Shown piece after piece: positions 54,856 through 63,946 of a stretch of DNA of 64,000 nt. The stretch's first letter is position 1. Each line of letters opens with the position of its first letter. The stretch is from contig BJOX01000025.1 of NCBI GenBank assembly GCA_009731375.1, positions 209,978-273,977 of the forward strand, in the 5' to 3' direction. The stretch is from Paulinella micropora. Taxonomy: Eukaryota > Cercozoa > Imbricatea > Euglyphida. A model generated the notes under the pieces. That model did no database searches. It had not been told where the DNA came from and saw only the letters and a list, made by a program, of their open reading frames with translations. The position numbers and the translations under genes were made by a program.

Positions 54856-55078
54856 AATCAGCGGATTAAGTCTAGACACCGAGCGACGATGGGAGTTTAT
54901 TGCTACCACTGCTAATATTGCGGCCAATCATTACACATTTCAGCAAGAAGTGAATGTTAAGAATGGCACCATTACCAGAAATTAAACCCCCGCCAGTGAA
55001 GTAAGAAGTAATTATTAATTTTTGATAGTTAATTTATTTTTTTGATAATATAGGAACTATAAGTCGTAGGTACCTACT

Positions 55079-56329
55079 ATGAGCCACCAACGAAATTTGA
55101 TAGCACAAGACCCTGACGGAGACTTCATAAATGTCAAAGTCGGATATGACGACAATGTTGAAACCAATAGTATGAAAACCGCTTTCGGCGAAGCATTGGT
55201 CGGTCAATTAACATCAGTATTACAAGAGATTTTCCCATACACTATCAATACACGAATATGGACATTAGCTCAAACTGATGCTACCATTTCATTTAATGCG
55301 AATATGGCCGAACTTAAAACAGATGTGAAGACGACCGCGAATGCTGTATTGACGAGTAAAAAAAGAATTAAATACAGAACTGGAATGCGAGTTCTAACAC
55401 GATTTACTGCTTTATGGACTACTGATGAAACGAAAGACTACAATTCATATATTGGCATAGGTGAAAGTGATTTTACTAATGGTTTCTATTTTTACAAAAT
55501 AAAAGCGACTGGTATGAATATTGCCAGTGTTAAAGGTGGGGTGCCGACACTTATCGCACAGGCGAACTGGGATGACCCTTGTGATGGAACTAAAATTATG
55601 CCTATCATAGATTGGACCAAAGGGAATGTATTCCAGATTAAATTTCAATATCTTGGCTTTGGTGCTATAAGGTTCTCCATAGAAAATCCATCAAGTGGAG
55701 AATTTCAGCTGGTTCATACAATTAGGTATGCGAATGCGAATGTGGGTGTTAGTCTTTCAAATACAATCCTACCTTTTTCGGCTTGTATCAGAAATTATGG
55801 AACTGGTAATGCTAATCAAACATTGAAAACAGCCAGTTGTAGTATGTTTATTGAGGGCACTAACACTATTAATTCAAGTATATCAAACGAAGCGGAAGGT
55901 AGTGAGCCAGCGAGCACAACGGAAAGCCCAATTATTAGCATAAAAAATAAAATAACTTTTAATGGTGTGACTAATTATTCAATTGTTTATCCATCTCTCG
56001 TGAGCATATCAAACGAAGACAGCAAAGTTAATATAGTGCGGATTGTGAAAACGACTGGAGCACTTACGGCGGAGAACTTTGCGGATATTGATACCAAAAA
56101 TTCAATCGTATCAAAGGATACCGCTGCGACTGCCCTTGGTGGTGCCACTATAACAGACGTCATTCTTAAACTGTATGTTAATTCTACTTCAAGCCAGCTT
56201 ATTGACCTGCGAACTTACGACATACAACTTTCTCCTGGTGAAAATCTAACATTTTTACAAAAGTCTGTCGCGACTGCCAATAATGGAGGAAATGTGAGTG
56301 TTATAGTTAATTTCTTAGAAGACCAGTAG
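55079..56329 (+). CDS. large structural protein, unknown
   Basis: 416 residues, intact. No membrane segment. Beta-rich with YRTGMRVLTRFTALWTTD, YIGIGESDFTNGFYFYKI and FQIKFQYLGFGAIRFSIENP in the first two thirds, then a Thr/Ser/Asn-rich C-terminal domain. The gene follows the major capsid candidate and has the look of a virion surface or fibre-associated protein. I recall similar segments in predicted proteins of Polinton-like and other large DNA viruses but cannot name a family. Confidence 0.7.
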   Translation: MSHQRNLIAQDPDGDFINVKVGYDDNVETNSMKTAFGEALVGQLTSVLQEIFPYTINTRIWTLAQTDATISFNANMAELKTDVKTTANAVLTSKKRIKYRTGMRVLTRFTALWTTDETKDYNSYIGIGESDFTNGFYFYKIKATGMNIASVKGGVPTLIAQANWDDPCDGTKIMPIIDWTKGNVFQIKFQYLGFGAIRFSIENPSSGEFQLVHTIRYANANVGVSLSNTILPFSACIRNYGTGNANQTLKTASCSMFIEGTNTINSSISNEAEGSEPASTTESPIISIKNKITFNGVTNYSIVYPSLVSISNEDSKVNIVRIVKTTGALTAENFADIDTKNSIVSKDTAATALGGATITDVILKLYVNSTSSQLIDLRTYDIQLSPGENLTFLQKSVATANNGGNVSVIVNFLEDQ

Positions 56330-56381
56330 CGGTCTTCGCCCCCTACAACCCCCTTCGCGGAAGCAAAAAAACACAAAGACT

Positions 56382-56655
56382 TTACAAATACTTCTTCAAT
56401 TCATCTCTGGTCCTACACCATGGTTGTTTCATGACCATTCAATATATGGCTTGTCAATCTTTGCGATGTCTTCAACTTCTTTCCGCGGTATTTGCCGAAT
56501 TGAAAAGTGTCCTTCGGTTGTGTATTTCTCATTTCTTCAATTGGTTCTATTTCGTCGTGTATTACCTTTTGAACATCTTCCAACGAGAAGGATTTTTTTT
56601 CACCTTCAATTGAAAGTTTTTGGAACTTCTCGCACAGTCTTGTAAGGGTGGACAT
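56382..56655 (-). pseudogene. small protein with ExoX-C-like FGKYRGK motif, frameshifted
   Basis: ATG at 56655 (MSTLTRLCEKFQKLSIEGEK). After QPKDTFQFGKYRGKK the frame slips. The natural reading VEDIAKIDKPYIEW then a further shift gives CRTRDELKKYL and a stop near 56382. F-x-F-G-K-Y-x-G-K ... D-x-x-Y-I-x-W matches the short domain seen at the C-terminus of exonuclease X-like proteins. A cctatatatac box lies about 20 bp upstream on this strand. Possibly a nuclease accessory protein. Confidence 0.5.
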
Positions 56656-56696
56656 AGTAGGGCAGTATATATAGGGTAATAAAAAAAAAAAATTAA

Positions 56697-56728
56697 TATA
56701 TGAACCTTTTGAAAAAGCTTCACCAAAA
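56697..56728 (+). promoter_or_regulatory. promoter/leader module before lipase
   Basis: tatatgaacctttt followed by aaaaagcttcaccaaaac, matching 53009-53046 before the minor capsid gene. Confidence 0.55.
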
Positions 56729-56757
56729 CCGGAGGTGCGGAGGCGGAGTCTCCGCGA

Positions 56758-57444
56758 ATGTCCGAGTGGATTAAGTTTGTTAAGGCTTACTCCGCTAAGC
56801 ATAACATAAGCTACAAGGAAGCATTGAAAAAAGCTGGTAAGGCATACAGGAAACAAAAGGGAGGCAGTGCGGAGTTGTCGGAGGATGTCTATTTGTCTTC
56901 GTCAGATAGAAAGGGTGCTGACGGATGGAAGCCAGTCGCAAGCAAAGAAAAATCAACAGTGTATGAAAAAGATGGCAAGGCGATTGTAGCATTTAGGGGA
57001 AGTGCTGATAAGCGAGACTTACTCACCGATGTCGCATTAGTAAAGGGAGTATTAAAAAGAACACCGAGATACAAAGAAGAACAAAAGCTGGTTGACGAAG
57101 TGATAAAAAAATATGGTAAGGATAATGTAGAGCTGACGGGCCATAGCCTTGGAGGAACGATAGCGAAAGATTTAAGTAGGCATACTGGCGTAAAAGCTAC
57201 CACATACAACAAAGGCAGTAGCACAAGAGACCTCATTGAAGGAGTGATTGACAGAGTAGCTACAAGAGTAAATCCAAAAGGTAAAAGAGCAAAGACTGCG
57301 AAGCTAACGACAAACTACCGAACAGCATTTGACCCCGTTTCATTGTTAGGTGCTACGGCTGTAAATACTAAGTTAGTCAAACCAAAGAAAGGAATTCATA
57401 CAATCAGGAGCTTCAAGGGTAGGAGCAAAAAAATATATCTATAA
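56758..57444 (+). CDS. class 3 lipase-like enzyme
   Basis: 228 residues, intact. The N-terminal 35 residues (WIKFVKAYSAKHNISYKEAL and KKGG-like end) form a small basic module. The alpha/beta hydrolase part contains IVAFRGSADKRDLLTD, then the nucleophile elbow GHSLGG with Ser130, and plausible triad partners Asp192 (AFDPVS) and His214 (GIHTIRSF). Such lipases/phospholipases are known in Polinton-like viruses and may help membrane breaching or release. The GC hairpin GCGGAG-t-CTCCGC (56744-56756) lies immediately before the ATG. Confidence 0.88.
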   Translation: MSEWIKFVKAYSAKHNISYKEALKKAGKAYRKQKGGSAELSEDVYLSSSDRKGADGWKPVASKEKSTVYEKDGKAIVAFRGSADKRDLLTDVALVKGVLKRTPRYKEEQKLVDEVIKKYGKDNVELTGHSLGGTIAKDLSRHTGVKATTYNKGSSTRDLIEGVIDRVATRVNPKGKRAKTAKLTTNYRTAFDPVSLLGATAVNTKLVKPKKGIHTIRSFKGRSKKIYL

Positions 57445-57455
57445 AGTTTTTTCAT

Positions 57456-57747
57456 TCAATATCCAAACGGTCTAGTTTCAATCGCATTATCTACAATACC
57501 TATAATATTTCTTTTAGTGTAAGTAAAGCTGAATATTTTTTCTAAGTATTCGCTCGTTATTTTTTTTCTGTTGTTTATCTCTTGTTATCTTGCTGTTATC
57601 TACAATAACAACTTTACCAGATTTTTCAATTCGTTTAGAAATCAGTTTTTCTTCCTGAGATTTAAGCAACTCTAACAATTCATTCTTACCGTTTTCAATA
57701 AGGTCGCTGTTTCTAATTCCAAGTCCGCAACTAATGACACTTAACAT
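57456..57747 (-). CDS. small helical protein, unknown, frameshifted
   Basis: ATG at 57747 (MLSVISCGLGIRNSDLIENG) gives a Lys/Glu-rich helix. Near 57540 the reading likely shifts to end with GIVDNAIETRPFGY and TGA at 57456-57458. About 97 residues. It lies directly downstream of PolB on the same strand. Function unknown. Confidence 0.45.
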
Positions 57748-57923
57748 ATTTGGTAAATTTAATTATTTATTGTTTTCATAATTCATACTAAAGCCTTTGA
57801 CTTTCATACTTGCTTTGCCGTTATCTAAGACATATCCATAACACTTTGGTCCGCCTCCGATAAAGGTCATAATCTTTGCTCCGTGTAGTTCGTCCGTCCA
57901 TTCGCCTAACAACTTACCCGTTT

Positions 57924-58343
57924 TCACATCTGTTCGCCTTTCGTTAAGTCTGTTGTGTATATGACACTGTCAGTATCGTGGTATAGAACTCTGTTGTCTA
58001 GTTTGTCCATCATCTCATATAGTCTAATCCTAGCATGGCAAGTCGTAAACAAAGCAACTACAATATTTGTTTTCACGGGGTCGCTTACCGCATCTTGTTT
58101 AAGGTCATAACTCGCTTCTATTATTTTGTCGTTAATAATGTTTATGTTTATGTTATCAACTGACTTATCGTTCATTAACTTGTATAAGGTATCTTTATCT
58201 TTAATCATTTTGTTTTGAGTTTTGTTTTGCTTTTCGCCAAACTTGCCCCACAACGAGTTTAAGCACAACTTAGCAACCGCTCGTCGTCCTGGGTTTTCTT
58301 CTATTTTGTTTTCGTCCATCTTAATACCCATCCTGACTTCCAT
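57924..58343 (-). CDS. PolB motifs B and C segment
   Basis: Same frame as the palm segment. Motif B is KLCLNSLWGKFGEK and motif C is YHDTDSVIY with two catalytic Asp. A shift near 57930 leads to the C-terminal LGEWTDELHGAKIMTFIGGG and KVKGFSMNY, ending at 57763. Confidence 0.87.
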   Translation of the reverse strand: MEVRMGIKMDENKIEENPGRRAVAKLCLNSLWGKFGEKQNKTQNKMIKDKDTLYKLMNDKSVDNININIINDKIIEASYDLKQDAVSDPVKTNIVVALFTTCHARIRLYEMMDKLDNRVLYHDTDSVIYTTDLTKGEQM

Positions 58344-58472
58344 ACTGTCAATGTAGTTTCTTTTTTGTTCCTGTGTAATACAGCCATCAGGATATCCGCT
58401 TGACTCTTGTTTAACCTTTAAGAAAGTTTTTATGTAATCTTTGAACAGGCTACTGCTCTGCTCCTTCCAGTG

Positions 58473-59525
58473 TTATACCTCATATACCTTAATCAACTTA
58501 TAGCCTTTGTCTAAGGCCTTGTAGATTTCAGGAGTTGCCCAAGTGCCCGTTATTGCTCTCTCGTTACCAGAGTGCTTACATTCGGTTTTCTGTTCAGTCA
58601 TTCCGCACTTGTCGCATAAGTAATACATTAGCTTTCCTCTATCCGCCTTAGGTAAAACGGGGTGTAGTAATTTCCTCGGCGGTAGCATCTTAACCTTAGC
58701 CACTCCGAAATATTCTCTGTTTATGATTTTGTTTTTCATATCCTTTCTGTCGTCATCGTTGTTCGGTCTAATGATTTCGTGGTGTCCGCTAGGGTAAAGG
58801 TCGTAAAACATAACGGTCGGATACAGAGAGCATATGTCAATGTATTTCGCGTATTCGTTATCATGCCTTGATTTCCAATACAATGTTAGAGCATCCGTTC
58901 TACCCCCAAACATCGCCTCTCGCGGGTTCAGCCCTTCCTGTTCAGTAATTCGTTCATTAGTATCTTCCGCTAGGCTTTCACTTGTTTTCATTAATCTCCA
59001 TTCACATTCCCAGATAGATACTAGTTTGCTGACTTGTTTGCTTAGTTCTTTTTCTCGTCTCATTGTTGCCTTGTATAGTTCACCCATCGTCTTATTCTTC
59101 TTAGTATTGATTGTATTACCATTAAAGCACTTTGGGCATCCGTGCCAGAGACATCCGTGAAATTCGTAAGCGGTTTTCGTCTTTTCATCACGACCGTCTA
59201 CATAAATAGTTGAAGTACCCATTCGAAACATCTTTTCACCACCATTGAATGCGTGTTTGATATCCGTTTTGTCTAACCTGCTTCTGTAAGCTATCCATTC
59301 AACACAAGCCCGAGAGGTAATCCTGTTTTGCTTTTCCGCCTTCAACACAGCAATTGAATTCTCTGGCATAAACTTAGCACGATACAAAGCCATAACACAA
59401 CTCGCAATAGTTGTATATTGAAACGGGTCAATACCGAATTCTAGAAACTGCTTTCTAAAATCCATACACCCCCTTCTTAATATATAAACATCGCTATGAC
59501 AGTATTCCGCGATTTCCTTTCGCAT
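58473..59525 (-). CDS. PolB exonuclease III and palm segment
   Basis: 350 codons. Exonuclease motif III YCHSD (Y8, D12), a central region with CLWHGCPKC, then polymerase motif A YIDICSLYPTVMFYDLYPSG (D230, SLYP 233-236). Zinc-ribbon-like CDKCGMTEQKTECKH near the end. TAA ends it in the middle of the palm, followed in the same frame by HWKEQSS. Confidence 0.88.
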   Translation of the reverse strand: MRKEIAEYCHSDVYILRRGCMDFRKQFLEFGIDPFQYTTIASCVMALYRAKFMPENSIAVLKAEKQNRITSRACVEWIAYRSRLDKTDIKHAFNGGEKMFRMGTSTIYVDGRDEKTKTAYEFHGCLWHGCPKCFNGNTINTKKNKTMGELYKATMRREKELSKQVSKLVSIWECEWRLMKTSESLAEDTNERITEQEGLNPREAMFGGRTDALTLYWKSRHDNEYAKYIDICSLYPTVMFYDLYPSGHHEIIRPNNDDDRKDMKNKIINREYFGVAKVKMLPPRKLLHPVLPKADRGKLMYYLCDKCGMTEQKTECKHSGNERAITGTWATPEIYKALDKGYKLIKVYEV

Positions 59526-60406
59526 ATCAAATGTGTTGTTTCTTTGGCTTTCATACCATCTAAGAATTCCGCTCTTTTCTTATCTTTCATCGTGTCGTAG
59601 CCGTAGTGCTTCTTATGAGGCATAACACCAACATAATTTTTATTCTTGTCAGTATTGAAGAAGTGAGGGAAGAAACCCTTTTTAAGTTCTTTCAATCCGA
59701 ATGTCTTAGGAAAGTCTGACAACGGCATAGTCAAGAAACTCAAACTATCAATGAAGCGGTATTTCTTCAAAGTCATCATCATTATTTTACCACCCTGATA
59801 AATGACAAATGGTGCCTGCGGGTAATCTACCAACCATTTAAGAATAAACTGGCAGTCATAACCACGACTGTTATGAGCAATGAATGTAAAGCCGTTGTGC
59901 GTAGATTCACAAGCCCACTTACAGAAATCATCAATGTTCTTATGAATGACGGGTGGTTCCTTAGCATCGTAATACTGACTTTCCGCATGATTAACAATGT
60001 GCTCTCCAGTATCCTGTGTCGCTTCAAAGTCAAAGAATATGTATTTCTCTGAAAAAGGTAATATGTCTTTCTTCACGATTTCACATTGGTGTTCAAGTGG
60101 TTTCAGTTCCTTACAATTACGGCATTTCGCATAACCGCATTTGTGTTCGTCCTTTCTCCTGTAATTAAGTCCGCACGAAAGACATTTCGCTTTGATATCA
60201 CAATTCGTCTTCTTGTGGTTATTGAAACATACAGTATTTGGAAACTTTCTATTACACGAATAGCAATCAGTCCAATTGCTTTTATCGTTGATACCCTTGC
60301 AGTCTTTGGTTTCGCAGATATTATATTTAGATTCGCAGGCATGTCGCTTTTGAAATCCTTTTAAGCATAACTCACAGAAGTTTTCTTTACTTACCATAGA
60401 CTTCAT
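59477..60406 (-). CDS. PolB zinc-rich and 3'-5' exonuclease segment
   Basis: 309 codons. The first ~110 have paired Cys (CELC, CYSC, CLSC, CRNC) forming zinc ribbons. Exonuclease motif I is FFDFEAT (D126, E128) and motif II is AHNSRGYDCQF (D184). The last ~15 codons are out of the natural frame, which continues in 59525-58473. Confidence 0.85.
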   Translation of the reverse strand: MKSMVSKENFCELCLKGFQKRHACESKYNICETKDCKGINDKSNWTDCYSCNRKFPNTVCFNNHKKTNCDIKAKCLSCGLNYRRKDEHKCGYAKCRNCKELKPLEHQCEIVKKDILPFSEKYIFFDFEATQDTGEHIVNHAESQYYDAKEPPVIHKNIDDFCKWACESTHNGFTFIAHNSRGYDCQFILKWLVDYPQAPFVIYQGGKIMMMTLKKYRFIDSLSFLTMPLSDFPKTFGLKELKKGFFPHFFNTDKNKNYVGVMPHKKHYGYDTMKDKKRAEFLDGMKAKETTHLICERKSRNTVIAMFIY

Positions 60407-60411
60407 ATTGG

Positions 60412-60843
60412 TTATCGCATCGTAGTGGTTCTCTGTCTTAAGTATGTAAAGGTTCGTAAGTCGTTTGCCAGCCTCATCAAGTAAATCTGTCTTATAAACA
60501 ATCTTGTCAGGGATTCAACAATAACAAGATTGTATTTAATGTGGATAGCAAATGTATTGATTTCAGGAATACCGCACACATCCTGAATAACTTTCGCTTC
60601 TTCGTGTAGTTTCAAAGCAATCTCCTCCTGTATCTTTCGTCCCATCATAATTGTCTTGTATTTTTTATTTTTTTCAATTTTTGCTTTTACTGCAACAATT
60701 GCTCTGGCTAAGCATATGTTGTCTGTATTATTAATTTGAATTACTCCTCTCTTTTTATATACATCCAATTTATTAATTACTTGAAGCCTCGTTCCGCCAG
60801 TCAGCATTTCAACAGATTTCAAAACAAATCTAAACTTATCCAT
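60412..60843 (-). CDS. PolB N-terminal segment
   Basis: Codes MDKFRFVLKSVEMLTGG and INNTDNICLARAIVAVKAK, the latter a sequence typical of the region before the exonuclease in Polinton polymerases. After about 60495 the frame slips and the remaining codons are not natural. Confidence 0.7.
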   Translation of the reverse strand: MDKFRFVLKSVEMLTGGTRLQVINKLDVYKKRGVIQINNTDNICLARAIVAVKAKIEKNKKYKTIMMGRKIQEEIALKLHEEAKVIQDVCGIPEINTFAIHIKYNLVIVESLTRLFIRQIYLMRLANDLRTFTYLRQRTTTMR

Positions 60844-61599
60844 ATTAGACCCTTTTTCATCTGTATAAACGCTTTCATTGCTTTGAAATCATGCTGACAA
60901 TTTTTCCAAAACATTCCTGACAGAAATCTGATTAATAGTCTTCAAACCCGTAGATACCGCTCCATAGTAATCTACAAACTTGATACTTACACTAACCATA
61001 CTACTTTGCATCTGTCTTTTGATAAAGTCATTCAGTATTATCTCAATGAACTGTAGAATCATTCATGCTGAAAGAAGTGAAGTTTCCAGTAAGCTTAACC
61101 CAATACTGGCTTTCATTAATACCTAGCACGTGCTTCTTTCTATCAACGTGTTTGATTTCATAGTTCGCATACCGCATTAGGTCTTTTACCTTTTCTTTTC
61201 TTTCTCTCACTTTCGCTTCAAACTACGGTTGTTCATCTACCGGTAAGGGTGGTGCTTCTGGCATAGCATGAAAGTAAACAGCACCTCTTACTCTGTTCAA
61301 GTAATTTTGGGCCGTTGTTGTATCAACCTTATACTTTCTTTTATACCCCTCAGGTATTATGTAAAGCACATCATGACCCCTGACAATTTTGATTTCATAA
61401 TTAATTTTTTGTTTCCTAAATCTGTCCAACCTATACTGTATACCGTTGTAAGTGTGTGTCTCCATTGTTAGTTAGTGTATATATAGGAAAATATTTTTTT
61501 CAAAAATAAAATTAATTATCTCAATTATCTGCCCCCGCCCTGGTCCGCCGTGTGCTTCCCGTGTCTATGTATACGGGGGGCCCTGTGTTTAGATAAAAA

Positions 61600-61848
61600 T
61601 TAGGGCGGGGCGGACGGCGACGGAGAGGGCGACGGCGAGGGCGAGAGCGGGGCTTCTTGTTTTTCAACAATTTCTTGTTTTTCAACAATTGTATTTTCTC
61701 CAATTCGAATGTGCTTAGTCAATTCCAACATTCTCCTAAATCCTTCAAAATCAAATGTTTTGTGTTTTTTTGTTTGATTATGTCTTCGTATTCCCGAGAC
61801 ATTAATTATGGAACCGCAATCGCATTCAAATTTTTTAGTCTCTGCCAT
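61600..61848 (-). CDS. small C2H2-like zinc-finger protein A
   Basis: 82 residues from ATG 61848. Finger C-x-C-x11-H-x5-H (FECDCGSIINVSGIRRHNQT) at the N-terminus, a short helix, and a Ser/Pro repeat tail from a GC-rich stretch. It ends CCC TAA TT. A paralogue lies immediately upstream on this strand (61903-62130). Such fingers are common in large DNA viruses and may regulate transcription. Confidence 0.6.
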   Translation of the reverse strand: MAETKKFECDCGSIINVSGIRRHNQTKKHKTFDFEGFRRMLELTKHIRIGENTIVEKQEIVEKQEAPLSPSPSPSPSPSAPP

Positions 61849-61902
61849 TGTCTGCCCGCTTGTGTCCTATATAATATACTCTCCCCTGTGTATAGATGAT
61901 AA

Positions 61903-62130
61903 TTAGGGCTGAAAGGGCGGGACGGGCAGGGCCGTATGTGCATATGATTTCATATGTCTTGCTTTGCTACTCCTATTTATTTCAGCTCCGCATTCGCACT
62001 TGAATGTTTTATTCTTACAATTTCTTTTCTTTTCTTTTTTGATTTCTTTTGTTTCCTTATCATAATTAACTTTCCATTCATCATACTTTGGTTTTACGTT
62101 TTCCTCGTGGTATTTCTTTGCTTCTTCCAT
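61903..62130 (-). CDS. small C2H2-like zinc-finger protein B
   Basis: 75 residues from ATG 62130: a Lys/Glu helix followed by FKCECGAEINRSSKARHMKS with the same C-x-C-x11-H-x5-H spacing as protein A. Coding probably extends upstream to about 62255 (MVKVQWREGSKTIFK) through a frameshift near 62150. Closest gene to the right terminal repeat. Confidence 0.55.
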   Translation of the reverse strand: MEEAKKYHEENVKPKYDEWKVNYDKETKEIKKEKKRNCKNKTFKCECGAEINRSSKARHMKSYAHTALPVPPFQP

Positions 62131-62361
62131 TGCTTGTTCTTTGGTTCTTCGTTTTCAAATAGTAAAACTCTTAAATATCGTTTTACTTCCTTCTCTCCAT
62201 TGAACTTTTACCATCTGCATCTTTTCATTATTCTTTATCATAATACATCCTTTTGAAATGGTAAACATGCGGCTTGTCGCAGTTTTTTGTGTGTCTTCGT
62301 TTGTTATTCTGTATGTGTCTATATTTTTACGACTTTAATTTAAAATACGAACTTATTTGGC

Positions 62362-62844
<483 letters not shown>

Positions 62845-63123
62845 CTTTCTCTTTCCTTGTCTTTTGTTTTTCCAGCTTCTCCAAGAGCTCACAATGCACT
62901 TGCAATTTCCTCTTTACTGCTTTAGGGTCCGATCGCGAGTCAATTCTAGCAATTTTGCAATTGATTCTAGATTTTTTCGATCTTCTGATCTTAATAGTTA
63001 AGCTTAATTATAAGCTTCCTGCTAGCTCTAGTAGCTCTAGTAGCTGGGGAAGCTTGCTTTCTATTTTCGTTTCCCTCCCACCGACCTTTTTGGATTTTCC
63101 TTTTAGTTTATATTTCTTTTCAG

Positions 63124-63434
63124 TAAAAGCAGTAGTTCTCTGCCGGAAAGTCCCTATTTCTACCGAATCGCTACCAAAATTCTCTCTCCGTTACGGATCT
63201 GCATTTGGATAGGAAGCAGGAAGAGTGGGATGGGTTTCTACAACCCGTCGAGCGAAAAATGGACCGGGGTCGACACGAACTTGGTGGTTCTGAGCATACT
63301 TTGGACTCTTCATTGTGTCATCATTTTGCCAGTGACTCTTATGTTCTTCCTGCGACGGCACAAAGAACCAATTGCGTCCAGGTCCGTTGCTGTCGTTCTT
63401 TTGCTGTCATTAGACTCGTTTCATACATTCCAGG
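63124..63434 (+). CDS. candidate host exon, membrane protein
   Basis: The acceptor is tttcttttcag and the donor after 63434 is gtgaac. The frame is open across all 311 bases. It codes [18 protein letters not shown], then a hydrophobic segment ([20 protein letters not shown]) followed by [15 protein letters not shown] and a second hydrophobic run. The combination of a Trp-containing loop, a helix with Pro and a basic RRHKEPI turn recalls seven-helix receptor-like proteins of protists, but a single exon is not enough to assign it. Confidence 0.4.
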
Positions 63435-63484
63435 GTGAACATGTGCAGTGGATACATGTATGCTGTGTTTGCTTGTATATATAT

Positions 63485-63492
63485 CATCTCTC

Positions 63493-63581
<89 letters not shown>

Positions 63582-63645
63582 GACTAGAGAGAGAGAGAGA
63601 GAGAGATGGAGAGAGAGAGAGAGAGAAAAAGAAAGAAAGAAAGAA

Positions 63646-63676
<31 letters not shown>

Positions 63677-63688
63677 AGAGAGAAAGAA

Positions 63689-63719
<31 letters not shown>

Positions 63720-63759
63720 CACACACACACAGACAGACAGAGACAGGAGACAGAGACAG

Positions 63760-63808
<49 letters not shown>

Positions 63809-63872
63809 CTCTCTCTCTCTCACTCTCTCTCTCTCTCTCACTCCCTCTCTCTCTCCTCTCTCTGCCTCTCTC

Positions 63873-63930
<58 letters not shown>

Positions 63931-63946
63931 ACACACACACACTCAC

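Larger units (their letters stand above)
57763..61465 (-). pseudogene. polB: protein-primed family B DNA polymerase, broken into segments
   Basis: This is a Polinton-type pPolB, which copies the linear genome from a terminal protein primer. The minus-strand gene probably starts at ATG 61465 (cctatatatac box ~20 bp upstream) and ends at TAA 57763-57765, ~1,230 codons. Open segments are 61465-61226, 60843-60412, 60406-59477, 59525-58473, 58466-57924 and ~57930-57763. Breaks include TAG (61223-61225), several frameshifts (60.8-61.1 kb, ~60.41 kb, ~59.5 kb, ~57.93 kb) and TAA near 58467. All exonuclease and polymerase motifs are present across the segments. The N-terminal assignment (60844-61465) is inference from continuity and promoter position. 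Confidence 0.88.
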
